A stretch of DNA of 64,000 bases from Vesta saturnalis. Lineage: Eukaryota; Arthropoda; Insecta; Coleoptera; Lampyridae. Position 1 is the stretch's first letter. Each line of letters starts with the position of its first letter. The notes below the pieces were generated by a model. The model ran no database searches, was not told the DNA's origin, and saw only the letters and a list, made by a program, of their open reading frames with translations. The stretch covers positions 859,001-923,000 of the forward strand of contig JARFJB010000003.1 of assembly GCA_036346205.1 (NCBI GenBank), in the 5' to 3' direction. The translations under genes and the position numbers were made by a program. Shown one piece after another: positions 46,649-58,917 of the stretch.

Positions 46649-49600
46649 TTAATTTTTGTTTGCTTTACGTTCTGCTTTTTGTTTTTCTTCAATTAAGCGG
46701 CGTTTCTTTTTCAACAACCATACATGCTTCGCTCTTTTCTTTTTACCTTCCATCATACTTTTGTATAATCTTCTGTGCTTATTCTTAACCATTTTTGCTT
46801 GTAGACGATATTCTTGTTTATCTTGTTTGTGTTTTTGCCAGGGATCGACTTTCTCAATTTGACCTGGTTTTACAGACAGCTTCTTATTCTAGAAACAAAA
46901 AAAAAAAAATTGTGCCTGCTAACTCTTATTAAACAGAAAATTAAAAACTAATGACAAGAAAATGAGGAAAAAAGGCTACACTTTTTAATAGACGAAGGAT
47001 AAATATTTTTATTGAACTTTAAAGAAGTTCTAAAATAGACGAAACGTTGTAACAATAAATCAAAGCTATTCAAATGTTACTCAATGAAAGAATATTTTTC
47101 TCGGCAAGACCTGGTTCAAGTAAAATTGTTCTCAATTTTAGAATATGTTGATCTGCTTATAGAGATTTAGTTTTGATCTTTTACTATAACTCAGCCATTA
47201 CTGCAATGTTATGAATCTGTAACTATACTGGATGCCAAATAAAATTCGAAAATTTATGTACCGGGAGGTATTGTCTGTTTGCTCATGAATTTTACAAAAA
47301 TTACTTGTACCAACCATGCACATATCCAGCGTCGGCTCATAAGCCACGTGGTTGGTAGAGCCAAGCTGATCACACGTCCTTGCCCTACCATTTGTTTTAA
47401 AATTGATTGGAAATATTTTTTTGTAGTATAAAATGCCAATATTTAAATACTAAAGAGACATATTGGATTAAATTCTAACAAAGCCGTCACCAAATTATTA
47501 GACAATTCTAAATCACACATTTATTTAATTTTTGCAATAAGTGTATAAAATCACCCGTTGGGGTGATCGGAGCAACCATCGGTGAACAATTTCGTCTAAA
47601 ATGCGAATTACTAAAATGAACTAGGCCCAGGCATGAGTAAAAAAAAATTATACACTGATTGATAAACAGATACAAAATTAAATTTAATTGATACACTCTA
47701 ACAGAGTGTCTAAATTGAATTGTGAATTGTTGATTTTTTAACACTGAACCTCTGCTAATAACACCTCGTCATACCTTTGCGGAATAAAGTTATGTGAACT
47801 AATAATTAAGCGACCAATTTATTTAAAATACAATGTGTAACTTAAATTTTATCATAGCTGGCAGGATTTATAAAAAATCTAGAATATTTTCACCAGCTGA
47901 TTGTCGCTAGTACATCATATACAGATAACATGCCGGAATTAAGTAAATACACATCTGTGGTTCATCTACAATAGTGGAAATAAAATGAGTATCTTGATTT
48001 CCTACGTGATATAACCTCCGGAATACTTTATTGACCACTCAAAGTGAGAACACAGGAACACAAAAACAACGTCCACGGACGAAACAGAAAAATCTAGAAT
48101 ATCCGAACATGCCTGGAACGAAGACCACCGCATCCAATGGAATAACATACAGATAGTGGCAAATGACGAGAACACAACTCGTCGGAAACTGAAAGAATCC
48201 ACATACATCGCACTAGCAGAAAATCCAATAAGCCAAGCTAGTGTGGAAATGAAAAATGAAAAAAAAAATATATACGAGGTGTCCCAACGATTTGGGGGTG
48301 CAAGATTGCGCCTATACTGTTGATTTAATAAAAAATCTTATAAGATTATTGTAGTCAACAACAAGGAGCATCTTGCAAAAATATTTTGTATATACAGTGT
48401 CCCATTTTCGAGTACTACACTAAACTTGTGTTTTTTTAATGGAACACCCTATACATTTTTATATATTTGAATTCTCTGTTAAATGCTGAGCAAAATGCTC
48501 TAAGGTATTATTAGTCTACGACTAACGGTTCCTAAGTTATTGACATTTCTATGTAAAAAAATTAGTAGGCTCCTGTTCCGCCATCTTGAAAGATATCGAA
48601 GTGAAATTTTGACATTTGTTTTTCGAATCTGTCTAGTTTTAACTTCTACATTCAGATTGCGGACTCTTTTCTTTGCATATATTTAAAACACACCCAACAT
48701 GCACAGGATCCAGGGGTATGTATCACAATTGACGTGTTAATATGTGTGGTAGACCAGCAGATAATATACTTTAATACTAATACTTAATAACTGTAATTTT
48801 GGCAAGATTCATACTATCAAAATAGTGACTGAACAAGAGCTCGGTATATAAATTTGTTAAATCTGAGTGTGTGTACCTTTTTTGTGTTAAGAAGTATTGA
48901 AAATCTGACTTACGATTCTGGAAGAAGATGAAAAAGTAATAGGGATCACCATTTGTAGCAACTTTGTATTTCAGTGGAAACATGGTCAAATTGGTGGTCA
49001 AAATATAACAAGTGGCCATCCATCCAAGTACTGACAGTGCCCAACAGTGCATAACTTCGGTGATCAGAAAATTATTAATATAGATATGATATTTTAATAG
49101 AAGCAAATGGCTTTGGAATTTTTTTTAAGTTAGTTTCTAGATGTCTATTAACATCTATCTGAGATAAAGTTTTAAACGTTTTTTTGACATAGATTGTTTT
49201 TTTAAGAATAAAGTTTAAAATTATTAGTTTGTATTTGCATTGTAATTTTTTTCAGTCTGGAAATGCTAGAAGAGCATCCTCAACTTGTTATTACTAAAAT
49301 CTAATACTAATACGATGCTGATAAGCATTATATTACTGATGTAACTTAAATGGAATCTATATAATGTGAAGTGAAAATTAAATCAGTTAGCGGCAACTTA
49401 CCTTAATCTCTTGTGAATCTTCAGGTATGTCATCTTCAGATTCTGCCGATTCATCATCATTATCAGATTCTTCCTTTTCATCATTTACATCATTCTCTAC
49501 ATCTTCTTCATCTACATCTTCTGTTACATTACTGTTAGGATTATTCAACAACATTTCCTCTGGAGGTATATACTGTTGATAAGAATCTCGATCCTTATCG

Positions 49601-50915
49601 ACAAATGGAGATAAATGTGGAGGTAAAATCGCACCAATAAAATACTTATTTACTGGTAACAATTCTCTTGCATTTATACTATCGAACACCCATTGTGGTT
49701 GTACATAATATCGTGAAATATACTGTTTGTCAACCATAGGCCTATCAACAATTTGATGTGTAATTGTTTCGTCATTTTCATCGAACGTAGAACCAACAAA
49801 TAATGTTTTATCCCATGAAACTTCCCCACTACAACACCGAATCACAAATACCAATGATTCACGAGGAATCTCCCTATTTAAAAAAAATTTTAAACCTTTA
49901 AATAACACTTTTAAATTGTTAATTTTCACAGCCTCTCTTTTAAATTCCGTAATTTCTTCAGAGGTGGATTGCGATGGAAAGTCATCCAATTCCACTTCTT
50001 CCTCTGTATGTAAAGCAGTTTTATGTAGTGGAATATTTAGTGCAGCAATACGTTCTGATGCTAATGCTTCTTTATCAACTAAACTTTTTTCGATTTCTGG
50101 TACATTACAAATATTCAGTTTTGGTGGATAAAACAAATTTAATGAATGATATAAACGATAATTAACAAAACCAAGCATAATAACATAAAATTCAACAAAC
50201 GTTGACATAATCTTAAAATCAACTTCTCCTCTTTGTGATTCATACCCAAACTGATGTGGTACAATCCATGTTATTGTAATACCTTTTAGCTCTACTTGAT
50301 AATAATAACCCTTAATTGAAATGAAAACTTTACGCAGTGCTTTTGCATCAATCACTGCATGCATAAATTCTACCGTTAAACGTCGACACAATTTAAACTG
50401 TTCCCTTTCTATATGTGCTAAAGATGGAAATGTACTAAATAAAAAGCATAAAGTTAAACAATCATCCAAATCTCGTAAAGCATCAATGTATGAGGGATAT
50501 CTTTCCTTAACAATATTATCTAATTTTAATTTGGGATGTTTCTTCATTAATCTATGCATTTGCCCAAAATCTTTTGTTGCTTTTGACCGTTCTACCTTCC
50601 GGAAAAACACTTTCAAATCTCGTAGTTTCCATATATTAGGTTCTTGCATTAAAAACAAAATGTCTTTCGTGTGATAAAGTGTTTTAATACCCGAAGCTCC
50701 TTTTTGGGCCTTATTTCGATTTTTTGGCTCGCGCGGGTAAATACCTTTTAATATGCATAGTCGACGGAAGTCTTTTAGTGATAGTTGAAGTTTTTTAAGG
50801 GCACGTGTCCTGGTCATGTATCGCGCACCTTCTCCGGATGTAAACTAAAAATTGTATAGTTTAATTCTAATACTTAAAAACAAAAAAATACCTTCTTTTT
50901 TCTTTTTGCTGCCAT
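46649..50915 (-). CDS. PES1: Pescadillo homologue (PES1/Nop7), three exons
   Basis: Pescadillo is the nucleolar scaffold of the PeBoW complex (with BOP1 and WDR12) needed for 27S/32S pre-rRNA processing and 60S subunit assembly. Exons on the minus strand: 50915-50892 (MAAKRKKK), 50844-49402, 46888-46649. Junctions are GT-AG, all phase 0, giving 568 residues (human PES1 is 588). The Pescadillo N-terminal domain runs from about residue 20 to 270 (KKLQLSLKDFRRLCILKGIYP; LTLCFLFSTFPS), the BRCT domain from about 318 to 407 (ending near WVFDSIN), then a long Asp/Glu tract at about 440-490 and a Lys/Arg-rich C terminus (EYRLQAKMVKNKHRRLYKSM) in the last exon. Intron 1 is only 47 bp and intron 2 is 2.5 kb. 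The C-terminal exon was found by matching the expected family tail. Confidence 0.95.
48030..48250 (+). pseudogene. Penelope-like GIY-YIG C-terminal fragment
   Basis: One open frame reads SEHAWNEDHRIQWNNIQIVA, then RRKLKESTYIALAENPISQ, the conserved C-terminal part of the GIY-YIG endonuclease in another Penelope-like family. The catalytic N-terminal part is lost. It lies in PES1 intron 2, opposite to the gene. Confidence 0.75.
48285..48720. repeat. Mariner-terminus-like non-coding relic
   Basis: Phrases GAGGTGTCCCAACGATTTG, CAGTGTCCCATTTTCGAG and GGAACACCCTATACATTT are typical of the long non-coding ends of insect mariner elements (ends in CAGGGTG/CACCCTG). No transposase is present. Confidence 0.45.
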
Positions 50916-50996
50916 TGTACACAACTAAAATAATAATAAACGACCTAAACAACGTGTTACAATTTTAAGGTTAAGTTAGGACGTAGAAGAATCAAA
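50916..50996. promoter_or_regulatory. Putative bidirectional promoter of PES1
   Basis: Only 81 bp separate the PES1 start codon (minus) from a diverging ATG (plus). The interval has no TATA box. Head-to-head spacing like this is common for housekeeping genes; shared promoter use is inference. Confidence 0.35.
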
Positions 50997-51149
50997 ATGA
51001 CAGATTTGGAAGTGACTCCCGTACCTATAGATTTGGACGGACATATGGAGGTAGAAAGCGAAAAGTCTTTAAAATTACACAAGTTGTCTTGTAACTGTAG
51101 ACCAATTACACAACAGGGCGCGAATATGTTATGGAGTGCCTTTGTTTGA
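50997..51149 (+). CDS. Short ORF or first exon divergent from PES1
   Basis: An ATG ORF of 50 codons starts MTDLEVTPVPIDLDGHMEVE and ends SAFV. It is acidic at the start, with a Cys-X-Cys (CNC) near residue 32. I do not recognise it. Its codon use looks genuine and the ATG is preceded by CAAA, but no continuing homology was found downstream. It could be the first exon of a gene whose other exons have been lost or lie outside; possible donors inside it are GAG|GTAGAAAG and CTT|GTAACT. It may equally be chance. Confidence 0.3.
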   Translation: MTDLEVTPVPIDLDGHMEVESEKSLKLHKLSCNCRPITQQGANMLWSAFV

Positions 51150-51449
51150 ATTATACAATGCATCCGTTTGAAATACTAAAAAGTCGTCATTAAGCTTAAC
51201 TATAAATGTGGAACAACACCTGACCTTCCAACCTACAAAGTTAATTTCCAATATTAAACGATAAGGCTTCAAAATCCTCATACTGAGGATCCTTACATTT
51301 AAAAAATGAAATAATACAGTTTTTTAGGATAATTATGAAACTTCTTTTGTAATACACGTTCATAAAAATGTCACTAATACACTAAGCATTTAATATCTTA
51401 TTTAATTCACTTTTAAGAATTATTTGGCTCGGATTATGAAGCTTTCCCT

Positions 51450-51850
51450 TATGTAAAATTAAATTATTTAAAAAAAATATGTTGACACATTTTCCTATAA
51501 AGTTGATCGTTATTCAGATAATGAACAATTTTGGAAGGTAACAAGATTACAACAATTAGTAGGACAGAAATATTGTAACAATATCAGATAAAACTAACTG
51601 ACAGTTTTTCGGGAAATTGTGTCGGAAAATTTACCCCAGTCAATCCGCCTCCGAAAAGTCGGCCCGAAATATTTGCCTCCAAGAAAATTCGCCCCCACGT
51701 AAATTCGCTCCAGGAATATTAGCGCCGGATATTCGCCCACGGCTTCTGATTAAGAAGCTTGGTAAACAATACTTATGTAGAATTAAATTATCTTTGAAAA
51801 ATATGTTTACACATTTTCCTATAAAGTTGATCGTTATTTAGGTTGTGAAT
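51450..51850 (+). repeat. Direct repeats flanking a CGCC-rich minisatellite
   Basis: 51450-51530 and 51773-51850 share ACACATTTTCCTATAAAGTT and GATCGTTATT with the DNA before them, about 76 bp in all, 320 bp apart. Between them (51625-51745) units of 14-18 bases of the form AAATTCGCCCCCACGT recur in degraded form. Confidence 0.75.
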
Positions 51851-53040
51851 AAATTTGCCGTTTTATATTTTTGAAATACGCAGTTGTTAATTCTATTCCC
51901 CACTCTCTGTCTTTGATAGGTCACACACTCACCCATAAGGTACTCTCTTTACTATATTATGACAAATAAAAAATTAGGTGTGACTGATTTATATATTAAA
52001 AAGGTAATTTGCACCACGGTCTAGCTCAGGAAGGTGCATTGCTTACGAAACTTACTGTAATTGAGAACTCCTTTTGAACAGGTCGTGAAGAAGGCAGATA
52101 TGTATCCATAGATATAATCAGTAATGGATTTCTTGTTGGACGCCACTCAATTTATAGGTTTAATAATTAAAATACAACAAAAATTGAGAAAGGTGTACAT
52201 TAATAGCATAGGTAATCTGAATAACACCAAACAACTGTATTTATATGTATATTTAAGAAACCAAAATGTCTGAATAATTCCAGCATAAAATAACTAAAAC
52301 GATATTTCTCGTAAAACTTTAGGATTTCAAAATTACTAAAATTAACACAACTATACAAGCTTATAATCTATATTTACTTAAAATTCAAAATGTAATATGA
52401 TCAACACTGTATTCAAGAATAAGACGTATACTGACCTATGTCAACAAATATTACAGTACGACAGGTTATGAACTCAAATGTTTTTGTCTTAGGCACAGAA
52501 ATCAGCTGTTCTTTATAACCGTATCAAAATAACACTATACTGATGTGTTATTTCCTTAAACGTATATTGCAATAAACATTCGTCTCAAAACGAACTACAG
52601 TTTGAGAAGTTTAATTCCCATTCATAAAATAAACATATAGTACGAGACGGTAATTTCCAATTATTCTGACTAACGTACAAAGAAACGAAATGTAGTCTCA
52701 AACCACTAAAGCAGATGTTGCTTCATTTCCAATAAAAGAAAGGTAGACCAGACTACTAACAGCATGCGATATCAGCACAAACCAAAGCTACCTCCATTTT
52801 TAATCTTTCAAGATAAAATTGCTAATCATCCACGCCAACATAATGTAAATATATTTAGCAATAGTAATACAGATTTCGAAACTTAAATTAAGGTAACGAT
52901 AGACAAGAATTGGCACGTTAAAATATAGTTACGAATTTTTATAAAATTTCTTCCACCACCAGACTAATAGACTAATGAACATTTTCTGAAATAAAAGTTG
53001 ATCATGCACACCTCTCTCTTTCTTTCTCTCTCTTATTTAT
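51851..53040. other. Unassigned AT-rich DNA
   Basis: No coding sequence or clear repeat boundary is seen. Confidence 0.4.
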
Positions 53041-53042
53041 CC

Positions 53043-53083
<41 letters not shown>

Positions 53084-53210
53084 TTTCGGCTCTTTCTCAC
53101 ACATACAAACAAATCAATTAATCAAGTAGGTGAATCTCAAACAAATCATGCTCGATCAAAACAATCAGATCAATCTCAATCGATCAGATCAATCTCAATC
53201 AATTAACCAA
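53041..53210. repeat. (CT)n microsatellite and adjoining short repeats
   Basis: CT repeats at about 53043-53080. Then ATCAGATCAATCTCAATC recurs twice at about 53165-53200. The phrase CATACAAACAAATCAATTAA at 53103 recurs at about 55539 in near-identical form. Confidence 0.8.
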
Positions 53211-54650
53211 AATCAATAAATCACGTTTTACAGTTTGCAGAAACCAGCTTACAGTTCAAAAATTGATTTGGTTTAATTAACTACAGTTTGCTTGCTCAAT
53301 ATCAGCCACAGTTCAAAATACCAAATTGCTATAACGGAAATAAAAGACCAAAAGTTTTAACGGTTTATTATTATATGCGAATCAATAACCAGGAAGTTTA
53401 AAACCAACAAATACGTACCGTATTAATTGATTAATTTTAAAAAATAGCGTAACACACACCTTTATCTAATTAACTAAATAAATGGGTAGAATAAGAGCTG
53501 ATGCAGAGTTGGTTGGTTTTATGACAGCCTCCCCCTATAATAACACATTAAAATCTTTATTGGCATTTTTGTAAATAATATCAAGTAAGATATATATTAA
53601 AAAATAATACGCATACCTTCAGATGTGTTTTTTCTTTCAACTGTTCGAATAATAACGGCGTTGGGGAACTAAACTACATATTGAAATATTTTATACAGTT
53701 CACTAAACCGTTTTGTGTTTTTACTTATGGACAGTTGATATAAAACTGGCTATTGACTTTTCCATCATTAAATAATTTAGAATGGAAAATATACAAACCT
53801 AATTATCTATATCACCTTACTGCAACTCGTATTTACCTTTCCCTTTCGCAGACTACTTAACGCGAACTTATATGAATTTATATACAAATCGATGGTTATT
53901 TACAACATACATTTAAAAGATTTCACCTATATGATAAAACTGACTTTATGGAATGCATTTCTTATTTAACAGTCATACAACTTCATTATGATTGGAAAGT
54001 GGCGTTGTGTTAATTAATCTGTTTACAAAGTATTTTAAAAATTTGCTGTTGTAGAAAACATTGTGGTCCACTATTAGGTGAAATAATAATCATTTTCTTC
54101 ATCCACTTCATCTTGAGCGATTATAGCTATTTACTAGTAAAACATCTAATACCCTGATGCTGCTTCATAATAATGTTCACCCGTTAGTAATTGTATTTTA
54201 AATACACGCAAGGGCTAATGTCTAAAATTTTATTTTACCATTAGTATTATACAGATATGGGATTATTCTTAAAAATTAGCTAAGTTTCCCACGCTACCTT
54301 GAAATACTACAAGGCTTTCAATTCTTCTTCGCCCCTGAAGCTGTACCCCATACATCTTTCTTTATCCAACTCCGGATCAGTAGCATGTGTTCTAATACAC
54401 ACAAGACAGCATCTTCAATATTTAGTGGTGTACACGCCGCGAAAATGGCTTGTTTCTTCTGCTTTAAGTTAGATTTAGTCTCTATACAGCATACAAGCTC
54501 TACCTTAGCTGAATTACCTTTGTTAAAAAAAAGAGTTATAATCAAATTAAGTATACCGGCCTCTTTTAATCTTTGAATTTTTACCGATAAGGGCCTGCCA
54601 TGCTATCACATAAGACGGCTTTACATACAGGTTCTGTCTCGGATGAACTG
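53211..54650. other. Unassigned AT-rich DNA
   Basis: Short ORFs on both strands (for example 54318-54545 minus) match nothing I recognise. Confidence 0.4.
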
Positions 54651-55560
54651 TCGAAAAAAGGCTCTTAGATTTATAAACATGCCCCTAGGGAATATATTAG
54701 AGTGTAGTTACGGAAACATTTTGAGTTATAACCGACAGATCTTTGCGATATCATATCTCATATAGGTAAAATTTCGCGACGCGAGGCTTTCGGCGATGGC
54801 TGTTTCGGCGATCCCACTCCAACCCTCCCTGAGCGTAACCGAGATTGTAAGACAAGTGTAGGGTGTCGCAACTTGTTTTCGGGTCTTTGCCCTTGTGATC
54901 GCAACTTGTTCTTGGGCCTTCGTGTATTGTCGTGGTACCCTTGCCGGAAAATTTGAATTTGTATTATAATAATAATAAGGAGCCTAATGCTAACTTGTAA
55001 GATAGATGTAGGGCTGCGCAACCTGCTCTCGGGGCTTTCTCTCTTGTCGAGGCCCCAATGGCGGAAAATTGCCCCTGTCCCCTTGGAGGGAAATTTAAAT
55101 TTGGGTTTGTATTTAAGTGTTTACATTCTGATTACTTATTGCGATAAATTTGAACTTGTATTCTAATAAGGGACCTATTGCTAGCTTACAAGACAAAACA
55201 TAGGAAACTGCGTTAGGGTCTGCGCCCTCCTGTCGTGGCGCTGGTTGGGAAATTTGAATTTGTCTCGTCATCTAGTTGTGTATGGCCTAATGAATATTTT
55301 CTCTGGCACCATCTAGCGTTATATTTCTAGGACTAATTAGGGTTTTGTTTGTGGTACCATCTAGTGGTACATTTTTAAACTAGTGAATTTTTTCTGTAAT
55401 AGAGGCGGGGCGATCTAGCGGTATATCTCTAGGACTAATTAGGGTTGTTTGTGGTGCAATAAAGTGGTGTAAAGGCTAATGAATGTTTTCTGTAATAGAG
55501 GTTGATAGTGTTCGTCTCTCCCTCATCTCTTTCTCGAACATACAAATCAATTAATCAAAT
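54650..55560. repeat. Dispersed repeat block, inverted relative to 15.9-18.4 kb
   Basis: Two or three partial internal repeats (GCTAACTTGTAAGA / GCTAGCTTACAAGA; GACTAATTAGGGTT at 55331 and 55433; ATCTAGTGGTA-type phrases). GGGAAATTTGAATTTG and GTTTGTGG..CCAT.TAGTGGTA are inverted copies of wording at about 15960 and 18400. Non-coding. Confidence 0.55.
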
Positions 55561-55639
55561 CAAATTAATCAAATGAATTAAATACCAAACTGATTTAACT
55601 CAATCATACAAAATCAGCTCTCAATTAACAAAAAACAGT

Positions 55640-56700
55640 ATGATTGAACGCACAGAGTGCAAAAGAAATCCAATCTCACACTTATTGTAGCTACCCATCT
55701 AACCGCCCTTTCGCATTAACTGCAGCATGGTTAGTGCAGGTTCAAACACCGTTAGGAAAAAAAAGTTTATTAACAAAATTGAAGCAAAGCTTATGCATCA
55801 GGACAAGCCTTATTGTACTAAGGTTGGGAACGTGAATGACCAATATGATTTCGTTTTCTGGGAATGTATAACTCAATTTCCATGAGGATGACTTCAGATA
55901 CGGAAAGAGCACTGTCCAAAGAAGAGGACGACGTAAAACAATATTCCTGTCATGGAAAGGTTGCAAAGAAGTCTCCTAAATCACTCCATCTAGCTGATTT
56001 AAAACACCATAAGGTTCTAATAGTGTTGCGAACAACAGCGGAATTAGGGACAGTAGAAATTATTTCTATTAGACAATGGTCAGATAGACCTAGAGGGGAA
56101 AGAACGAAAGTTTTATAAACAAGTAGGTTTGATGTAAGAAAGAGATTTAGAAGATGTGGAGTATGGTTATGGTTATCAGGGATTCTTGTGGGTTCAGAAA
56201 TCATTTGTGTGAGATCATAAGCAATAGCAAATGTTTCTGCACTGTGACTTGCAGGATTAGTACTAGATGAAAATTGAAGCCAATTAGAGTTATGAACATT
56301 GAGATCTTCTACAATTGAGACATCGCGAGATGGAAACTGAGACAGAAGATAGTCAACTTTAGAACTAAGGTAATCGAAGAAGTCTTGAAAGTTACTGTCA
56401 TTACGAGACCTATAAATGCAATAGTAAAATGTCACAAATTTAAGACCAGAATGTGTAAACCAAATCACGTCGAAATTTGTATTTTCCAAGGAATAAATCC
56501 TTTTGTAAGCAATGATGTCCTTGATAAAGGCACATACACCTCATTTATGTCCAAAGCTAGAGTGAATGTTCTATTGGGGATGTTTCAAGTCGGATGAATC
56601 GGAGCTTTCAGAGGAGACTTGTGTTTCAGATAGAAACAAAGTGTCAGGTTGTAATTGTTCAAGATGTTGGTGAACAGCAGGGACAGGATTTTATGTCCGG
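55640..56700 (-). pseudogene. LINE endonuclease relic
   Basis: Minus-strand reading shows LFLSETQVSSES, GLKFVTFYYCIYRSRND, VSIVEDLNVHNSNWL, then LSPLGLSDHCLIEI, in order. These are the motifs of the apurinic-type endonuclease of a CR1/Jockey-group LINE (usual GDFNVHN and SDH). The stretch 55950-56489 is one open frame; upstream stops and downstream frameshifts break the rest. The same family gives the + strand relic at 61.9 kb. Confidence 0.8.
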
Positions 56701-57335
56701 TATTTATTGCCCTGGCAACCACAGTCATCTTTTTTGTAACTTTTAATTTTGGACTTTAAATCCGATAGGAAGACAGCAGAGAAGAATAAGGATGAGAATA
56801 AATTAAGGATGAAGAAAGGGTGACCGGCAGCGCTTACCGAGATCAGAAAATCGGAGACCCCACGGCTAGCATGGGGTACACATACCTTCCACCTATGAAT
56901 TACAAAACTTAAGTTGCACTTAGTACAGAAAAATCATTTCACAAAGGAAAAATAATTAAAACCAATTCAATTGATCACGAATTAGAAAAATGCAAATATA
57001 CATACAATGTAAAATAATGACAGCTATACTTCCATATTTACCAGGTAGACACAGGTCAAGAAAAATAGAAAAATAATATCTGTAGAACACTAAAAACATG
57101 AACACACGAATTAGGATACTAACTTTAAAAGTGATGTTAACCGCTTGCACGTTAGCCACCAACCGATCCCGTTTGAAACTTATAACTCTCTCATGTAAAC
57201 CATATCTCAACGATATAAAGCCGGGTTATCCCAGTAGCAAACACAACTGTCAGAGGAATTATTAAGAAACTTACAATTAACTTTTCTACGTCATTAATCA
57301 TTTCAGATTCTACCGACGAGATCAAAATCAGGTCA
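56700..57335. other. Unassigned DNA
   Basis: No supported feature; 56780-56880 is slightly richer in G and A. Confidence 0.35.
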
Positions 57336-57339
57336 GGCG

Positions 57340-58600
57340 CCTCAGAATGTCTTAAGGAAATAAGTTAACGGAGAAATGTGATCTCTTGAACTTAGATCCT
57401 ATGTTGAGAGACAGAACAGTGTAAGAAGATAGTTTGCAACAGCGTTTATAAGAAAACTTTTAAGAAAGCAAAACATATGTGCATATTTTATGATGTTGCT
57501 ACTGCTGTCTTATCCGCTATGCAAGGGAGTGTCGATGTTGAGACAATAACTGGAAGTACAAATAAAATCGAACAAGTAAACATTCGACAAGACGAATGTG
57601 TATAATAGTAGCGAACTAAAAACCATACGGAAACAGTACGTGGACAGTTTGAAATAATTTGAAAAATGAAAAAGGAAGTTTTATTGGCGATGTGAAGGAC
57701 ATTAGTTTGACAACCGTTTTTTTGAAGAGTGCATGTCGGTTTTGCTCTAAAGAACAACCAGTGAATCGGATGGGGACGTAACTCGGTTCAATGTAAACTT
57801 AAAAAAAATTATAGTAATGGTTTATACGGGGTGTTGAATACAGTGAAATCCGATTATTTTTCTAACAAAAAGACAATTCATGTAAGGTTGAATTATAAAA
57901 TGTCAAACATGGAGCTAGATTCGGGTGCTGCGTATATTGTAATGGGCTGTGGGACCTTTCAAAGTTTATTTAAAAGGATTTGTCGATCATTTCTCCTTTA
58001 AAGATGATTTACGTGACTACCAGGATTCAGTAATTTTTATATTAGGCGAGTGTGACATCCAAGCAAAATTGCCCACAAATGTGTAAATTTGCCATTAATC
58101 ATTGTAAATGCTAAAAGGAACAGCCTCTCAGGCAGAAGTTAGTTTGACGCATTAAGACTGTCCTTCGCTGGGGTTAATCAAATCAATAATTCCTACGGAC
58201 TCAAGTATAATCATGGTTATCTAGAGGTATTTAGAAAAACTCTAGGGTCTTGCCGTGGACCTCAAGTCAGGTTTGATTTAGATCCTTTTATAAAACATAT
58301 TGGTTTTTAAAAATAGAAAAGCGCATTTTGCCTTAAATGACTAGGTAGACACAGAATTAGATTAATCCAACAGAAAGTTTTAGAACCTGTTAGTTATCCT
58401 AAATGGTAGCCCCATTGTTATTGTTGCAAAAGTAATAATGATGTGCGTATTCATGAAGACTATCATTTATCAGGCCTTACGTATTATCCTGTGACTTTAA
58501 TTCAACATAATCTAGCTAGTTTATCAAGAGGGAAACTGGACATAACCCAGACCTACAACTCAAAGTTCACAGCAGTTCCGCGGATGCTGTGTAGCATTAC
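57340..58600 (+). pseudogene. Fossil gypsy gag-protease-RT
   Basis: Heavily broken + strand reading: gag-like LDPMLRDRTV (57385) and KTFKKAKHMC (57450), protease MELDSGAAYIVMG at about 57905-57945 (Asp-Ser-Gly kept), then RT entry LEPVSYPKW (about 58385), ASLSRGKLDITQTYN (58515-58560). Stops and shifts occur every few tens of codons. It is a different and older gypsy lineage member than the one at 37-44 kb. Confidence 0.7.
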
Positions 58601-58917
58601 TCACAGTGATGCTTTTCGATAATAGACTCCAATTTGGTGAAGCACCCCTAATTTACAGCGCGACCCACAAATAAGTGGGAAGCTCTTACATTCTCAATTT
58701 TCCGTCTGTCTGCCTGTCGTGCAGTCTATAACTGACTTGCTAGACTACTGGTTTTTGCTATTGGATAACTCATGTATTCCATATGCGCAACAAACAAAAC
58801 TTTCAACCTATCTCTCTCCTTTGTTAATTAAATTAACTCAATAAAATCTTTTACATTTTTAAAGCGCTATTTATATAAATTTCCATAGCTACCAGTAGCA
58901 CTGTAGATTATTAGCAC

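Larger units (their letters stand above)
46889..49401 (-). other. PES1 intron 2 (2.5 kb)
   Basis: The intron starts with GTAAGT at 49401 and ends in TTTCTAG at 46889. It contains a Penelope-like GIY-YIG fragment (48030-48250, + strand) and a mariner-terminus-like stretch (48285-48720). The rest is AT-rich with no recognisable coding sequence; a 109-codon minus ORF at 48777-49106 matches nothing I know. Confidence 0.85.

Noticed and set aside
46300..46692. 130-codon minus ORF overlapping the end of PES1
   Set aside because: Overlaps the last PES1 exon in another frame and the 3' flank; composition looks like translated UTR.
48777..49106. 109-codon minus ORF in PES1 intron 2
   Set aside because: Aromatic-rich with no recognisable domain; on the same strand as PES1 but not joined by splice sites in frame.
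49916..50674. Plus-strand ORFs of 60-117 codons
   Set aside because: Antisense shadows of the conserved PES1 coding exon.
53041..53210. CRISPR-like short repeats
   Set aside because: Simple sequence and short overlapping repeats without unique spacers in a eukaryotic genome.
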